Notes under the pieces: model-generated
What the model was told of the DNA's origin: nothing
What the model saw: the letters and a program-made list of their open reading frames with translations, nothing else
Database searches by the model: none
Shown: one piece after another, positions 27,652 through 35,500 of the stretch
Position numbering within the stretch: position 1 is the stretch's first letter
Layout: every line of letters starts with the position of its first letter
Program-made: the position numbers and the translations under genes
Assembly: GCF_048820935.1 (NCBI RefSeq)
Contig: NZ_JBMERD010000006.1
Location: 1-64,000 of the forward strand
Length of the DNA: 64,000 nucleotides
DNA from: Algicoccus sp048820935
GTDB taxonomy: Bacteria; Pseudomonadota; Gammaproteobacteria; Burkholderiales; Burkholderiaceae_B
Reading direction: 5' to 3'

Positions 27652-28404
27652 TCAACAAAACTTGGGTGATACCGTCTCACGATGGCGAATAACGCGTGTA
27701 ATCGCACTTAAAGCGGCACCATACATGGGCACAAAGAGCAACAGACTCACCATCAACTTGATGACGTAATCAACAAACGCGATTTCAATCCAGTTCTCTG
27801 CCATAAAGGCATCACTGCTACGCCAGAAAGCAACCGCAAAAAACACCAACGTATCGAGCGCTTGACCAAACAGCGCTGCTGCCGCTGGCGCAATCCACCA
27901 CTGAGCAAATTGACGTCGCATGCGATCAAAAACCTGAATATCCAATAACTGACCCAATACATAGGCCGCAAAACTAGCGAAAGCAATCCGAAAGACAAAG
28001 AGGTTAAATGTAGTTAAGGACTCAAAACCATTGAACTGCCCTTGCTGAAACAAAACAGACACCACATACGATGCGAGTAACGCCGGTAGCATCACTCGTG
28101 CGATCACTTGTCGAGCCTGGTGCTTACCAATTAAACGAACCGTTAGATCAGTCACCAAGAAAATAATCGGAAAGCTAAACGCACCCCAAGTGCTATGAAA
28201 TCCAAAGAGATCAATCGGCAATTGAACTAGATAATTACTGGCAATGATGATCAGCATATGCATGACGACAAGCCATGTCACCAGCAGACTCAGTCGTTTA
28301 TCCGGGAGAGACAGCATGGTTGCCGATTGTCGAGAAGATGCGTATTGATCGTGCGAAGTCTCTGAAGACGTCGACGCATGTGATGTGCGTGATGATGCAG
28401 ACAT
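27652..28404 (-). CDS. Queuosine precursor transporter (YhhQ/VUT family)
   Basis: This integral membrane protein of about 250 residues takes up preQ0 or preQ1 for queuosine in tRNA. The Ser/Thr-rich N-terminus is followed by about six helices and the family signatures LGQLLDIQVFDRMRR, FGQALDTLVFF and WIEIAFVDYVIKLMVSL. The ATG at 28404 is chosen because AAAAGG lies 5 bases upstream. The open frame reaches further to 28623 but that part is not conserved and overlaps the likely riboswitch. The window also holds queF (61354), so the organism can both make and import the precursor. Confidence 0.88.
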   Translation of the reverse strand: MSASSRTSHASTSSETSHDQYASSRQSATMLSLPDKRLSLLVTWLVVMHMLIIIASNYLVQLPIDLFGFHSTWGAFSFPIIFLVTDLTVRLIGKHQARQVIARVMLPALLASYVVSVLFQQGQFNGFESLTTFNLFVFRIAFASFAAYVLGQLLDIQVFDRMRRQFAQWWIAPAAAALFGQALDTLVFFAVAFWRSSDAFMAENWIEIAFVDYVIKLMVSLLLFVPMYGAALSAITRVIRHRETVSPKFC

Positions 28405-28409
28405 GAAAA

Positions 28410-28441
28410 CCTTTTTAGCAAATGGGGGCGAGGGAACCCAT
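28410..28441 (-). promoter_or_regulatory. Probable preQ1-I riboswitch
   Basis: Directly before the YhhQ gene, the minus strand shows a small hairpin (ATGGG with CCCAT), a loop starting TTC and containing CCTCG, and an A-rich tail ending AAAAAGG. The tail AGG can pair with CCT in the loop to close an H-type pseudoknot, as in preQ1-I aptamers, and the same AAGG is the ribosome site 5 bases before the ATG. Ligand binding would therefore hide the ribosome site. preQ1-I riboswitches are known upstream of COG1738 (YhhQ) genes. Judged by eye against the known consensus. Confidence 0.55.
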
Positions 28442-28767
28442 GGTGTCAAATCAAATGTAAGAGCATATTGTACGCAAAGGTCGGCTTTCTCCAAACAAAC
28501 AAGTCCATAAAAGCGGTTGCAAAGTGAATTTGTAAGTCCCTGTTGATAATATTTGTTCGCAAAAATACGGTGGTCGCGTTCCTCATCCACTTTCGCATTC
28601 CAGATCAAACGCGCGCAACCCATTCATTGGCTAAGCACTTTCTTTTGCTCAGGCGTTGGATTGGCGTGAAGTTTGATATCAACAAGCTTGATCCTCTTTT
28701 TCTAGATGATTCATTCGCATTGTTGTACTAAAATATTACACATCATTCAATCAACTATTAAGCGAAA
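28442..28767. other. Intergenic region before the IS200/IS605 gene
   Basis: About 326 bases between the riboswitch and tnpA. It holds a non-conserved extension of the YhhQ frame, the likely YhhQ promoter on the minus strand and, near 28730, AT-rich sequence (ACTAAAATATTACAC) that may include the left end of the IS element. No further gene is seen. Confidence 0.4.
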
Positions 28768-29235
28768 ATGCATAACTGGCGAACAGGCAGATCATGCCTT
28801 TATAAGAATTATGCACACCTAGTCTTTACCACAAAATATAGACAAATGGTTTTCACAAAAGAAATGCTAGAGTACCTTCAAGGTGTATTCATGGAAACTT
28901 GTGAGCAAATGGGCTGTGAACTTTTGGAGTTCAGTGGTGAAGATAGCCATGTTCATTTATTGGTATCTATTCATCCCAAAGTCGCAGTCGCTAACCTAGT
29001 CAGCAAGCTAAAAGGAAAGTCATCTTATCTGATTAGAAAAGAGTTTAAAGACCATGTAAAAACAATGCTTTGGGGAAAGCAGTTTTGGTCCCCGAGTTAC
29101 TGTGTTGTTTCCTGCGACGGAACAAGCCTAGACGTGGTGAACAGATATATAAGTGAGCAAAACGCCCCGCCTAGCGAAAAATCATTAAGAGCGGCTAAAG
29201 CCGCTAACAAGTCAAAAACTAATGAGCTTGCTTGA
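28768..29235 (+). CDS. tnpA: IS200/IS605-family transposase TnpA (Y1 HUH)
   Basis: A single-strand transposase of 155 residues. The HUH metal-binding motif is HVHLLV (within EDSHVHLLV), and the nucleophile tyrosine lies in helix LDVVNRYISEQ near residue 130. The conserved opening KNYAHLVFTTKYRQ is typical of the family. The frame looks complete, so it may be active, though I could not confirm matching element ends. Inverted repeats follow it (29226-29394). No tnpB is adjacent; the decayed tnpB at 33719-34805 faces the other way. Confidence 0.9.
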   Translation: MHNWRTGRSCLYKNYAHLVFTTKYRQMVFTKEMLEYLQGVFMETCEQMGCELLEFSGEDSHVHLLVSIHPKVAVANLVSKLKGKSSYLIRKEFKDHVKTMLWGKQFWSPSYCVVSCDGTSLDVVNRYISEQNAPPSEKSLRAAKAANKSKTNELA

Positions 29236-29265
29236 CTCGCACATGAATGAACGGGTCAAGCAAGC
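29226..29265. repeat. Perfect 11-base inverted repeat at the tnpA stop
   Basis: GCTTGCTTGAC (29226-29236) and GTCAAGCAAGC (29255-29265) flank an 18-base loop and overlap the tnpA stop codon. No T-run follows, so it is probably not a rho-independent terminator. It may be a subterminal recognition hairpin of the IS200/IS605 element. Confidence 0.6.
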
Positions 29266-29296
29266 AATTCACTCAAAGGTATTGCGCCCGTCGATG

Positions 29297-29394
29297 GGAA
29301 AGTGTGGACGTAGTTAAAAAATGCTGCGCGTAATCCACACAAAAAGCGTCAGTACCCCACTATCAACGAAGTGCCTGACGTCTAGTCACTTTCC
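29297..29394. repeat. Nested inverted repeats between tnpA and the DUF924 gene
   Basis: Three repeats are stacked: GGAAAGTG (29297-29304) with CACTTTCC (29387-29394), GTGTGGA (29302-29308) with TCCACAC (29334-29340), and CGTCAG (29348-29353) with CTGACG (29375-29380). The first and second overlap, so they cannot form at once. This might be the right end of the IS element or a structured RNA. Nothing codes here. Confidence 0.5.
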
Positions 29395-29435
29395 TTAGGA
29401 ATACTCCGCCTACAAATCCTGAATCATACAAAGAA

Positions 29436-30086
29436 TTAGTTTTTAAACGCACGCAAATGGGGAAATTGTTTTTCTACAATGTAGATTTCTTCGGCTGGCG
29501 TGGACGGTCGAACAAGAAGCTGGTTGCGATGAGGGTGCCGCCCAAACGTTGCAATAATCTCGCGAACATCTTGAGCCTGTTTTACTAAAGACTGATAGAT
29601 CGGCATAAGTTGCGCGGGCACTTGATCTGCTATGTCTTGGCGAAGTTGGATAAGGAGATCGAGCCTCTCGAGGTGATCATCCCCTTCACAATGCCCAAGC
29701 GGCAAACCAAACACAATCTTAAACCACGGCATCGATAGTGTCGCATAGTGGCCATTGGACAAACCCTCCATTGTTAGCCTTAGTGCGGCAGGATCCTGGG
29801 CGAAGGCACGAGCACTATCTCTCCACACAGATCTTGAAAACTGATCCAGCACAATAATCAGTGCTAATCGTCCATCGGGTTCAGATGCCCAGTGATCTAG
29901 ATGTCCAGCTGCAGCTTTTTCTGTCAGATCTGAAAACCGATCCACAATCTCATTGTCCGCACCACCGCGCATCCGCCAAAACCAATAGTCTTTATGTGTC
30001 GTTGAATCGATCTGAAGCGATCGTCCTTCAGGAAACCAAAAATCAAGAACCTCTTGCCAAACCTGAGCATCATTATCATTATTCAT
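29436..30086 (-). CDS. DUF924 family protein
   Basis: The protein of 216 residues belongs to the uncharacterised DUF924 (YPO3518-like, TPR-like helical) family. Signatures are VLDFWFPEG, DYWFWRMRGGADNEI, LALIIVLDQFSRSVWRDSARAFAQDPAA, FKIVFGLPLGHCEGDDHLERL and FGRHPHRNQLL. The ATG at 30086 is preferred over GTG at 30116 because GAGG lies 5 bases before it. Cellular role unknown. A decayed second copy lies at 38185-38630. Confidence 0.88.
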   Translation of the reverse strand: MNNDNDAQVWQEVLDFWFPEGRSLQIDSTTHKDYWFWRMRGGADNEIVDRFSDLTEKAAAGHLDHWASEPDGRLALIIVLDQFSRSVWRDSARAFAQDPAALRLTMEGLSNGHYATLSMPWFKIVFGLPLGHCEGDDHLERLDLLIQLRQDIADQVPAQLMPIYQSLVKQAQDVREIIATFGRHPHRNQLLVRPSTPAEEIYIVEKQFPHLRAFKN

Positions 30087-30543
30087 TTCGGCCTCGACGA
30101 GAGTTTTATTTATCACATGCCTCAGACGTTTCCCTTCGCTAAAGCAAAGAAATTTCGAATACGTTGTAAGAAGCCTTATGTTTTACAATATCAATCTGAT
30201 AAGTTTTACGATTTACCACAGCTTAATCCGATTGATGACAACAGCGACAACGGTATTAGTGACATAACCACCGTACGTGCACGGAATTTATGCTTTTGCT
30301 ACCAGTTTGACTATCTGCGTGATTGCATCTCCATTCACCTTAGACACTTTCTTATTGAAAGGCAATTCACTTCCAAAAGGTTTTTGCATTCCCCATTCAA
30401 GAAATTGATTTTAAAGAAAGATAGCGTAATCAATCAATTTATATCTTAATTTTTAGTTGACCAAAAACTTGTCACCCGTCAATGCATGGAATCATCTTCT
30501 TACCTTACGATGAAGTCATTCATTCATCAACAAGGAGTAAATC
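30087..30543. other. Intergenic region upstream of the metal cassette
   Basis: About 450 bases, AT-rich, between the divergent DUF924 and metal chaperone genes. One longer frame here (30054-30449) shows no family resemblance and overlaps DUF924, so I leave it out. Near 30452 TTGACC and GTCACC form a loose inverted repeat that might be a promoter or regulator site of the chaperone gene. Nothing else is seen. Confidence 0.4.
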
Positions 30544-30765
30544 ATGCAAAAAGCTGTTTTCAACATGGAACCTTTCACTTGCCCTTCCTGTGTAAAGCAA
30601 ATCGAAAATACGCTTAAAAGAGTCGATGGCGTTAACGAGGTTAAGGTGATGTTCAATTCCGGCCGTGTGCGCGCAGAGTACGACAGTTCTAAAACCGATG
30701 CCGATGCGCTGGAAAACACCCTCGTACGACTTGGTTATCCAGTTCTATCCAAAAAAACTTCTTAA
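30544..30765 (+). CDS. Small heavy-metal-binding chaperone (HMA domain)
   Basis: The 73-residue cytosolic protein is a single HMA domain (CopZ/MerP fold). Metal binding uses the CPSC motif in EPFTCPSCVKQIE (about residues 12-22). The rest follows the ferredoxin-like fold (GVNEVKVMFNSGRVRAEYD). AAGGAG lies 8 bases before the ATG. The P1B ATPase encoded next lacks an N-terminal HMA domain, so this protein probably serves as its detached metal donor. The metal is unknown. Confidence 0.88.
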   Translation: MQKAVFNMEPFTCPSCVKQIENTLKRVDGVNEVKVMFNSGRVRAEYDSSKTDADALENTLVRLGYPVLSKKTS

Positions 30766-30777
30766 ACAAGATTGAAG

Positions 30778-30807
30778 AAGATCGATCGCCATGCAGTGAT
30801 CGATCTT
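30778..30807 (+). repeat. Stem-loop between chaperone and ATPase genes
   Basis: AAGATCGATC (30778-30787) and GATCGATCTT (30798-30807) form a perfect 10-base stem with a 10-base loop, just downstream of the chaperone stop codon. No T-run follows, so it is not a classic terminator. It may protect the upstream mRNA 3' end or reduce readthrough into the ATPase gene, so that more chaperone than ATPase is made. Confidence 0.6.
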
Positions 30808-30841
30808 TATCCCCTTATACCTGGATGTACTGGAGCACAAC

Positions 30842-32746
30842 ATGAAACAAATGAAAAACTCTCAGATCGCCGGTATCACCGGCCTGTTATTGTTAGTCGC
30901 ACTGGTTTTACACTTGGCAGGATTTTCACAGTGGAAAGACTATGTCCTGATTGCATCATCTTTGTTTGCCGGATATTTTATTGCCATCAAGGCGTTCAAA
31001 GCTTTACGTATGAAGGCCTTCAGTATTGAATTACTGGTCACGATCGCTGTTATCGGCGCCCTGATTATTGGCGAATACGTTGAATCGGCAGTGGTAACCT
31101 TTCTCTTCATTTTTGGTGCATATCTGGAATCCCGCACGCTAGAGAAAACCCGTTCATCACTTCGAAATCTCATCGATCAGACTCCGACCGAAGCAACAGT
31201 CATCCGTCCCGAAGGTCATATCAAACTGCCTGTTGAAGAAGTCGTCGAAGGCGATAGAGTACTCATCAGATCTGGTGAAAAAGTCGCAGTCGATGGTGCG
31301 ATCGTTTCTGGCCAAGCGCTGATTGTCGAAGCCGCTATTACTGGTGAATCCGTACCAGCCAGCAAATCGATAGGTGACCGAGTGTACAGCGGCACCATTA
31401 TCGACAATGGTTACATTGAAGTGACTGCTGATCGCGTAGGCGATGACACGACTTTTGCTAAAATCATCGAAATGGTCGAAGAGGCTCAAGAGTCAAAAAC
31501 CACTACGCAGAAATTTCTTGATCGGTTCGCCCAGATCTATACGCCAGCCATCGTAATTCTGTCGATACTGGTCTACGCCATCTCACGCAATGTCGAATTG
31601 GCATTAACTTTCCTAGTCATCGCCTGTCCAGGAGCGTTGGTTATATCGGCGCCAGTTTCCATGGTAGCGGGCATCGGAAATGGAGCGCGCAATGGCGTGT
31701 TGATCAAAGGCGGTGAAATCATGGAGAGACTCTCCAAAATCGATCTCGTCATTTTCGATAAAACGGGTACTCTAACCAGAGGCAAGCCTGAAGTCACCGA
31801 AATCAAAAGCTGGGGTATAGATGAAAACACACTTCTGCGTTTGGTGGCCGAAGCCGAAAGGCTATCTGAGCATCATCTGGGACAGACCATTGTTGCTGAA
31901 GCTAGAAAGCGAGAACTCCCTTTAAATGAAGAGCCACAGAACGTTGAAATCATTAAGGGCGGTGGTATGCTTGCCATCGTGGCTAGTCAGCATCTAGCGA
32001 TCGGCAACCGAAAACTCATGGCTGACCAGGGCGTCTCCATTCCAGAACAAGCCGATGCTTATGCAGTCAGTCGAGAAAAAGCCGGTAATACCGCTGTCCT
32101 AATTGCAATTGACAAACAACTGATGGGTGTAATTTCCATTGCGGATCAGATCAAACCCGAAGCCAAGCTCGCCATTAATCAGCTCAGAGATGCGGGTGTA
32201 AAAAAGATGGTTATGCTCACAGGCGATAATCGTCATACAGCACAACTGGTGGGCAACGAACTGGGTCTTGATGCAGTCCATGCTGAACTATTGCCACAAG
32301 ATAAAGTGCACTGGGTTAATAAGTTCAAGAGTCAGAACTATCGTGTTGCTATGGTTGGCGACGGCATCAACGATGCACCAGCGCTCGCCACCGCCGATGT
32401 CGGCCTTGCAATGGGGATCGGTGGAACTGATATTTCAATGGAAACCGCAGATATCGTCTTGATGTCCGATCGATTGGATCAGTTCTCACATGCCTACTCC
32501 CTTGCTAAGGCGACTGTCCGCAATATGCTGCAGAACACCATATTAGCCGTGGGCACTGTCGTACTATTACTCGCAGGCGTTCTACTGGGTAAGATATTCT
32601 TGGCTTCAGGCATGCTCATCCATGAACTCAGCGTCATACTCGTCACACTCAATGCCGTTAGACTGATACGCTATAGGGCACATGCAAAAAGAGAGACAAA
32701 AATCCATAATGTGGCAGGTTGCAACTCAGATTGCCAAACTGCCTAA
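30842..32746 (+). CDS. Heavy-metal P1B-type ATPase with CPG motif, no HMA domain
   Basis: A metal-exporting P-type ATPase of 634 residues. It has N-terminal helices, the actuator motif TGES (AITGESVPASKS), the membrane motif CPG (VIACPGALVISAP) where CPC, SPC or CPH is usual, the phosphorylation site DKTGTLTRGKPE, the nucleotide-domain HLGQTIVAEA region, MLTGDN and VGDGINDAPALA. There is no N-terminal metal-binding domain, and the C-terminus ends with CNSDCQT, a possible metal-binding tail. CTGGAG precedes the ATG. The Crp/FLP-like regulator downstream and the chaperone upstream form one cassette. Substrate (Zn, Cd, Co or other) cannot be read from the sequence. Confidence 0.9.
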   Translation: MKQMKNSQIAGITGLLLLVALVLHLAGFSQWKDYVLIASSLFAGYFIAIKAFKALRMKAFSIELLVTIAVIGALIIGEYVESAVVTFLFIFGAYLESRTLEKTRSSLRNLIDQTPTEATVIRPEGHIKLPVEEVVEGDRVLIRSGEKVAVDGAIVSGQALIVEAAITGESVPASKSIGDRVYSGTIIDNGYIEVTADRVGDDTTFAKIIEMVEEAQESKTTTQKFLDRFAQIYTPAIVILSILVYAISRNVELALTFLVIACPGALVISAPVSMVAGIGNGARNGVLIKGGEIMERLSKIDLVIFDKTGTLTRGKPEVTEIKSWGIDENTLLRLVAEAERLSEHHLGQTIVAEARKRELPLNEEPQNVEIIKGGGMLAIVASQHLAIGNRKLMADQGVSIPEQADAYAVSREKAGNTAVLIAIDKQLMGVISIADQIKPEAKLAINQLRDAGVKKMVMLTGDNRHTAQLVGNELGLDAVHAELLPQDKVHWVNKFKSQNYRVAMVGDGINDAPALATADVGLAMGIGGTDISMETADIVLMSDRLDQFSHAYSLAKATVRNMLQNTILAVGTVVLLLAGVLLGKIFLASGMLIHELSVILVTLNAVRLIRYRAHAKRETKIHNVAGCNSDCQTA

Positions 32747-32794
32747 TGCGCAGTGACTACAAAGACGCGACAGCCTGAAGCTTAACTAAAACCA

Positions 32795-32832
32795 GTACAG
32801 ACTCTCCAACTGATTCTCTGGAGCGTCTGTAC
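32795..32832 (+). terminator. Terminator-like hairpin after the ATPase gene
   Basis: A 14-base stem with one mismatch (GTACAGACTCTCCA against TGGAGCGTCTGTAC) and a 10-base loop is followed by CATTTTAATAAA. It lies between the ATPase gene and the Crp-type regulator gene and may end the first transcript, with the regulator using its own promoter. The T-run is poor. Confidence 0.5.
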
Positions 32833-32861
32833 CATTTTAATAAACTCAATAAATTTCAAAT

Positions 32862-33572
32862 ATGAATCTGAATTCTCCTTCTCACATATCTCATACAAAT
32901 GATGAGCATATACCAGCACTATGCGTCTCAAAGGTACCCATTTTCAATCATTTACCTTCCGATGTACTGAGTGCCATTGCTGGCAAGGCGTCTATGCGTA
33001 CCTATGAGCGGGGAGAATTTATTCACCGTGCCGGTGAACCTTCCAACAAGCTTTTTATCGTTCATAAAGGCAAGGTCAAGGTGTATCGGCTTTCCGATAC
33101 TGGCAAGGAGCAACTCGTACGTATCCTAACTCCTGGCCATTTTGCAGGCGAATTGGCCTTATTCTCGGCCTCAGCACATGATTCCTACGCACAAACCATG
33201 CAGGCATCCGAAATTTGTACAATTTTCCAATCCGATGTGCATGAACTTCTAACCCAGCACCCTAACATCAGCTTACATATACTTGCGGAACTCTCTAGGC
33301 GACTGGGTACGAGCGAACGACAGACAACAGCAATTGCCACTGTGTCGATTAATGCACGTCTCGCAAACTACCTAATCGAGCAGGCTGAGCAGGTAGAATC
33401 CCATACTTTCAGTTTGCCCATGAGTCGTAAATACCTTGCCTCCTTTCTTGGCACCACTCCAGAAACTATTAGTCGTAGATTGAGCGAATTTGAAGCAGCA
33501 GGCTGGATTGCACAAACTGGACTACGCAAAATCACCATTCTGGACCTTGATGCACTTATGCTTATTGATTGA
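32862..33572 (+). CDS. Crp/Fnr-family regulator (FLP-like)
   Basis: The 236-residue protein has a cyclic-nucleotide-type sensor domain (about 25-145; FIHRAGEPSNKLFIVHKGKVKVY, GHFAGELALFSA) and a helix-turn-helix (MSRKYLASFLGTTPETISRRLSEFE). Two cysteines, Cys21 (CVSKVPIF) and Cys119 (SEICTIF), correspond in position to the redox-active pair described in Lactobacillus FLP, so it may sense thiol oxidation or metal rather than use an iron-sulphur cluster. Its place just after the metal ATPase gene suggests local control. No target site is proven. Confidence 0.85.
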   Translation: MNLNSPSHISHTNDEHIPALCVSKVPIFNHLPSDVLSAIAGKASMRTYERGEFIHRAGEPSNKLFIVHKGKVKVYRLSDTGKEQLVRILTPGHFAGELALFSASAHDSYAQTMQASEICTIFQSDVHELLTQHPNISLHILAELSRRLGTSERQTTAIATVSINARLANYLIEQAEQVESHTFSLPMSRKYLASFLGTTPETISRRLSEFEAAGWIAQTGLRKITILDLDALMLID

Positions 33573-33642
33573 ACCGTTACAAAAACTTACTCAAATCTAC
33601 TCACCGTACATTTGATGTTCTCTTCCTACTTCTCCGTCAACA

Positions 33643-33665
33643 CCTAGCGGCACACAGCCGCTAGG
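33643..33665. repeat. Perfect hairpin at the tnpB-side element end
   Basis: CCTAGCGG (33643-33650) and CCGCTAGG (33658-33665) form an 8-base stem with a 7-base loop, about 55 bases beyond the tnpB stop. IS200/IS605 elements carry such hairpins close to their right end, where the guide (omega or re) RNA also ends. It fits the end of the decayed element, but element borders are not proven. Confidence 0.55.
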
Positions 33666-33718
33666 ATTTACTTCAACTCCATAGGCTGACACGGAATAAC
33701 TTTCCGCCTATTGACGCA

Positions 33719-34805
33719 TTAAATTGTCGTCAATACTGTCTCTGCATAACGCAGAATATTTTTTGCGGCATTGATGTCACGGTCATGCATCACACCGCAA
33801 GCCTGACATTGCCAACTACGCATCTTTAAAGTCAAGTCATGGCAGATTTCTCCACATCCTGAGCATGTTTTGCTACTGGGGAAGAATCGGCCCACGGACT
33901 TCACGACTTTGCCAGACTGGTTGGCTTTGTAGAGGAGTTGACGTTTAAATCCTCAATGCAAATTTCATCATACTTGCGCACCAAATCGGTCGTGATTTGA
34001 TGCAAGAAATCCTGACGAGCGTTGGAAACTTGGCTGTGTAACGTACCTAACTTGGTTTTCGCTTTGGCACGATGACGACTACCGATTTGTTGACGGCTCA
34101 ATGCTTGATTCGCTCTCCTTAATCGGGACGATTTATTTTGCAAAGCTTTGAGTGGTGCTTTGACCTCACCATTGGATAACGTGGCTAGATTCAAAATCCC
34201 TAAATCAATTCCGATGGATTGACCTGTCTTAGGCGAAATCGGTATGGGCTCTGATAATTCAACCGAAATGCTCACGAACCATTTGACACCCCGTCTAAAC
34301 ACTTTGGCGGATAAGATCTTGCCGTTAAAACGCAATTTCTCTCGCATTCTGACAAAGCCAAGCTTGGGAATCTTAATTCGTTTTCCATCCACGTGAAATT
34401 GATCGTTGGACAGCGAGAATCGATCATCGACACCTTTCTTTCTAAATCTTGGGTATTTGCCCTGTCCGGCAAAGAAACGCTTAAAGGCACCCCCAGCTGT
34501 ATGATCGCAAGTTGTGGAGCACATTTTGTGACCTCGAGCATGAATGGAAACTGTTCACGCTTAATCGCATTGAGCTGCATGCGTAATTTCCCCTGCGAAG
34601 GTGCATTGAGTTTCTTTTGATCGACTTCAATGCCCTGCGTTAAGCATTCATTTCGATAGTCTTTGTCCGCTTGAAATTGTCTCTGCCATTCCGAGAGTGC
34701 CCAGTTGTACGATAAACGAGCAATGCCACATGCTTTGGAGAAGTGGGTGGCCTGTACGTTGTTTGGACGTAGTTCAATTGTGTGTCCTCGTATCGTTCGG
34801 CTCAT
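33719..34805 (-). pseudogene. tnpB: Decayed TnpB (IS605 OrfB, RuvC-like nuclease)
   Basis: Three frames together make one TnpB. The N-terminal part (from 34805; IELRPNNVQATHFSKACG, RLSYNWAL) passes to a second frame at a five-C run at 34490-34494 (GGAFKRFFAGQGKYPRFRKKG, SIGIDLGILNLATLS with catalytic Asp, and ICIEDLNV with catalytic Glu). A third frame follows near 33940 (RFFPSSKTCSGCG, then CQACGVMHDRDINAAKNI with the zinc ribbon and last Asp). At the second junction about 30 residues after IEDLNV are missing. So there is a frameshift and a deletion, and no functional nuclease. An intact TnpB is about 380 residues. Confidence 0.88.
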
Positions 34806-35500
34806 GACGCGTCAATGCCTATCTACATTCATTTTGGGCCTTTCTTGCAAGGACTGTCGGACAGCTGAAGGAGAAACACAGTTAAAACTCCCAACCCATC
34901 CTGCGCCAACAATTGCTTAGACATCTCGATCAATCTTGATTAGTTCAATCGCTAAAAACTAAATAATGTTTAATTATATATGAAAATCATTCTATCCGGG
35001 AAGGATGCCAAGTCGACTGCTACCCCACAGAGGCTCTGTGAAAGCAGGACGCATATCGCCGTGATGTATGTAGAACCACTTGAAGCTCTCCTTGTAAGAA
35101 CAGGGTTAACACGCAACGGCGACCATATTAGGGTGTTCTTGTCGTTACATCATTGCCTATGAATCTATTCATCTGAGTACGTGTGCGTAGATTCGGGTAG
35201 ATTCAAGCTAACAGTTACTAACCCCCTGCTCTAAAGCAACTACAGTTTCAGAGTGAGGTTTTCCGCAAACACAAATCAACAGACATAATCAGAACGACAT
35301 CGTTACTTTTAAAAATCTCTTCAAATCAATTTGGGTAAACAGAGCGTTACGGTTACCATAGTCCCCTGACCTGTTGTGGACCGATCAGTCATGATTAGAA
35401 TTCTCACAATATTTCATTTAGTCGAGAAAGAGATATCCTGACGACACAACAGTTCATCATTGTTCAGTGATGAACGAGCATCCATTTATGTTTGATTTTT
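34806..35500. other. Non-coding region upstream of mutS
   Basis: About 695 bases with no convincing gene. The first part probably holds the left end of the tnpB element. The middle shows only short frames. The last 150 bases presumably contain the mutS promoter. CCCCTGACCTGTTGTGG near 35365 resembles part of the IS3 left end at 8999 for a few bases only, too short to call. Confidence 0.4.

Noticed and set aside
30054..30449. 131-codon plus-strand frame upstream of the metal chaperone
   Set aside because: It overlaps DUF924, has no similarity and no ribosome site, and its AT-rich composition fits a spacer.
35227..35240. TGCTCTAAAGCAAC occurring before mutS and again before fnr (50077-50090)
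   Set aside because: A 14-base exact match is expected by chance several times in a 64 kb window, and the two genes share no function.
35355..35385. CCCCTGACC near mutS resembling the left end of the IS3 element at 8993
   Set aside because: Similarity is only nine bases and does not extend; no transposase relic is nearby.
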